Shown here piece after piece: positions 62,696 through 64,000 of a stretch of 64,000 bases of DNA. Every line of letters begins with the position of its first letter. Position 1 is the first letter of the stretch. Under the pieces are notes generated by a model that saw only the letters and a list, made by a program, of their open reading frames with translations, was not told where the DNA came from and made no database searches. The stretch covers positions 5,332,001 to 5,396,000 of the forward strand of contig NC_057924.1 in NCBI RefSeq assembly GCF_018873765.1, in the 5' to 3' direction. The translations under genes were made by a program, and so were the position numbers. Source of the stretch: Telopea speciosissima. Taxonomy: Eukaryota > Streptophyta > Magnoliopsida > Proteales > Proteaceae.

Positions 62696-64000
62696 TGTCA
62701 CACCCCTATCCCGACAAGGGATAAAATACAATATCAGGGTGTGATTGGGGTGACACGCGTCATCCCACCTCACCGCCAGGATCTCGATGCAGTGGCCAAC
62801 TCACAGTCATAAACCAATATTATAATACAATAATATCAGAGTGCGAAAGATAAAGGAATATTACATTTCCAACGATCATAAAATAAGCGGAAGCGTTTAC
62901 AGTAGTTACCTCATGTTCACACGGCTAAGTGATACATAAATAGTTTGGATGGATATCCCGAATGACCATAGCATAACTACCCCAAAACAAGTATAATAAT
63001 AAATATTTATACAAGGCACGTGGCCCCAAAAAAAACAAAAGAAGGGAACAAGTCCCAAGTATCAATACAGCCCGTAGGCACAATCATCATGGGCAACCAT
63101 CGCCATGATCCTCGCCACGTCTCGGCTCCACAAGAATCATCTCGCATCAAAATCTAAAAAGAATGTGTACACGGGGGTTAGCTCCACCGAGCTAGTGAGA
63201 GAGAAAAGGGGATGCACAATCACACAATCACAAATAGTCCATGGTGCATGCTATTATTAATTCATTTACCACCTAACACACAATGCTAAGTCAATGGGTA
63301 TATGCTATCGCAATAACTCGGGAAGACATTGTGGATCCTTCCATTCTCACCACAATGCAACCTCAATTATTACTATGGAGCCCGCGCCGATCGTAGTCAT
63401 CACCACCCAGAGGCGGACCCGATAACCATTACTACCCCCGGCCTGGCCTCTCTAACTCTCCACAGCAGAAGTGCCTGCTACCCAACACCTAAACCCCCGT
63501 TGGTAAGGGTCGTAGCATAGGGAACTGAGCCATTTACCACCTAACACACAATGCTAAGTCAATGGGTATATACTACTGCAATAACTCGGGAAGACATTGT
63601 GGATCCTTCCATTCTCACCACAATGCAACCTCAATTATTACTATGGAGCCCACGCCGGTCGTAGTCATCACCACCCAAGGGACTCCCGATAACCATTACT
63701 ACCCCCGGCCTGGCCTCTCTAACTCTCCACAGCAGCGAGTGCTCTCGGCTACCCAACACCTAAACCCCTGTTGGTAAGGGTCGTAGCATAGGAACGAGCC
63801 TAACCACGATATACTACATGAATCCTATCGTGTTGAGAGGTACATCCGGGTGTGTCAGCGTCCCATTCCATCTAACACCCGGTACCAAGACAACACGGCG
63901 CATACTGAAAGAATGAGATGCAATATACAATTCCACGTACACGGGGTTCCGGTGCAGACTTCCCGGCACCGTAACCCAACACAAATTCATATCATCCAAA
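62696..64000 (-). repeat. LTR copy 3, truncated by the window edge
   Basis: Starts TGTCACACCCC next to the primer site and runs off the window. The internal duplication is at 63264-63531 and 63532-63795. Confidence 0.85.

Larger units (their letters stand above)
48748..64000 (-). mobile_element. Tandem LTR-element array (LARD-like), L-I-L-I-L, period about 7 kb
   Basis: The element lies on the minus strand. LTRs are 48748-51500, 55698-58473 and 62696 to beyond the window. Internal regions are 51501-55697 and 58474-62695. In element orientation the LTR starts TGTTATACCCGC and ends GGGGTGTGACA. The primer site and polypurine tract are in the expected places. No protease, reverse transcriptase, RNase H or integrase motifs were found in either internal region on the minus strand. 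The sequence next to the purine tract (TTTCGGGGACGAAATTTC) is that of the 3' end of Tekay/Del chromovirus pol, which suggests the autonomous partner. Two elements sharing a central LTR are the usual product of unequal LTR recombination. Left insertion point: within the RTE LINE, probable duplication GATAG. Confidence 0.85.

Noticed and set aside
48748-64000. Satellite array or CRISPR-like repeat
   Set aside because: The 7-kb period is explained by LTR-internal units with primer site and purine tract; no short spacer structure.

Overview
The window is nuclear DNA of a flowering plant. It has genes with many GT-AG introns, plant-type RTE LINEs, a tRNA-derived SINE of Au type, TRIM elements, hAT, Harbinger and other MITEs, and a large LTR-retrotransposon derivative. 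I cannot name the species. No bacterial, organellar or CRISPR features were seen.

Layout. 1-370 (+) is the last intron and terminal exon of the E2 subunit (succinyltransferase) of 2-oxoglutarate dehydrogenase. 0.8-4.5 kb is gene-poor, with a LINE endonuclease scrap and a MITE with a 10-bp target-site duplication (TSD). From 4.5 to 47 kb lies a head-to-tail array, all on the minus strand, of three RAD16/RHP16-type SNF2 helicase-RING genes. Copy A (4541-24042) can be spliced by eye into an intact 886-residue protein from 16 exons. Copy B (25240-38334) gives an open 831-residue protein from 15 exons, but with altered helicase motifs and a broken RING. Copy C (40709-44374) keeps only the last seven exons. 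B and C lie in a segmental duplication (about 24.8-31.45 kb against 40.1-47.14 kb). Copy A's intron 8 is 11.4 kb and holds a LINE, a MITE and a TRIM that was itself split by a 4.93-kb hAT element; both of the latter still have TSDs.

From 47.14 kb an RTE LINE interrupts the end of the C segment. That LINE is cut at 48,747 by a minus-strand array LTR-internal-LTR-internal-LTR with a period near 7 kb, which runs off the window. Each LTR is about 2.75 kb and each internal region about 4.2 kb. The internal region has a PBS for initiator tRNA-Met and a PPT like that of Tekay/Del chromoviruses, but no recognisable gag-pol. It carries, antisense to the element, a decayed ORF of the plant retrotransposon 'putative plant transposon protein' type. 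This is a non-autonomous LARD-like element.

Function. The helicase array bears on DNA repair or chromatin: RAD16-type proteins are Swi2/Snf2 ATPases with an inserted RING, known in yeast for global-genome nucleotide excision repair. A looks like the functional copy, B like a diverged paralogue, C like a remnant. Because the three copies share introns and flanks, several insertions can be dated by empty sites in the paralogues. All exon models come from reading splice sites and reading-frame phase by eye, not from transcripts.
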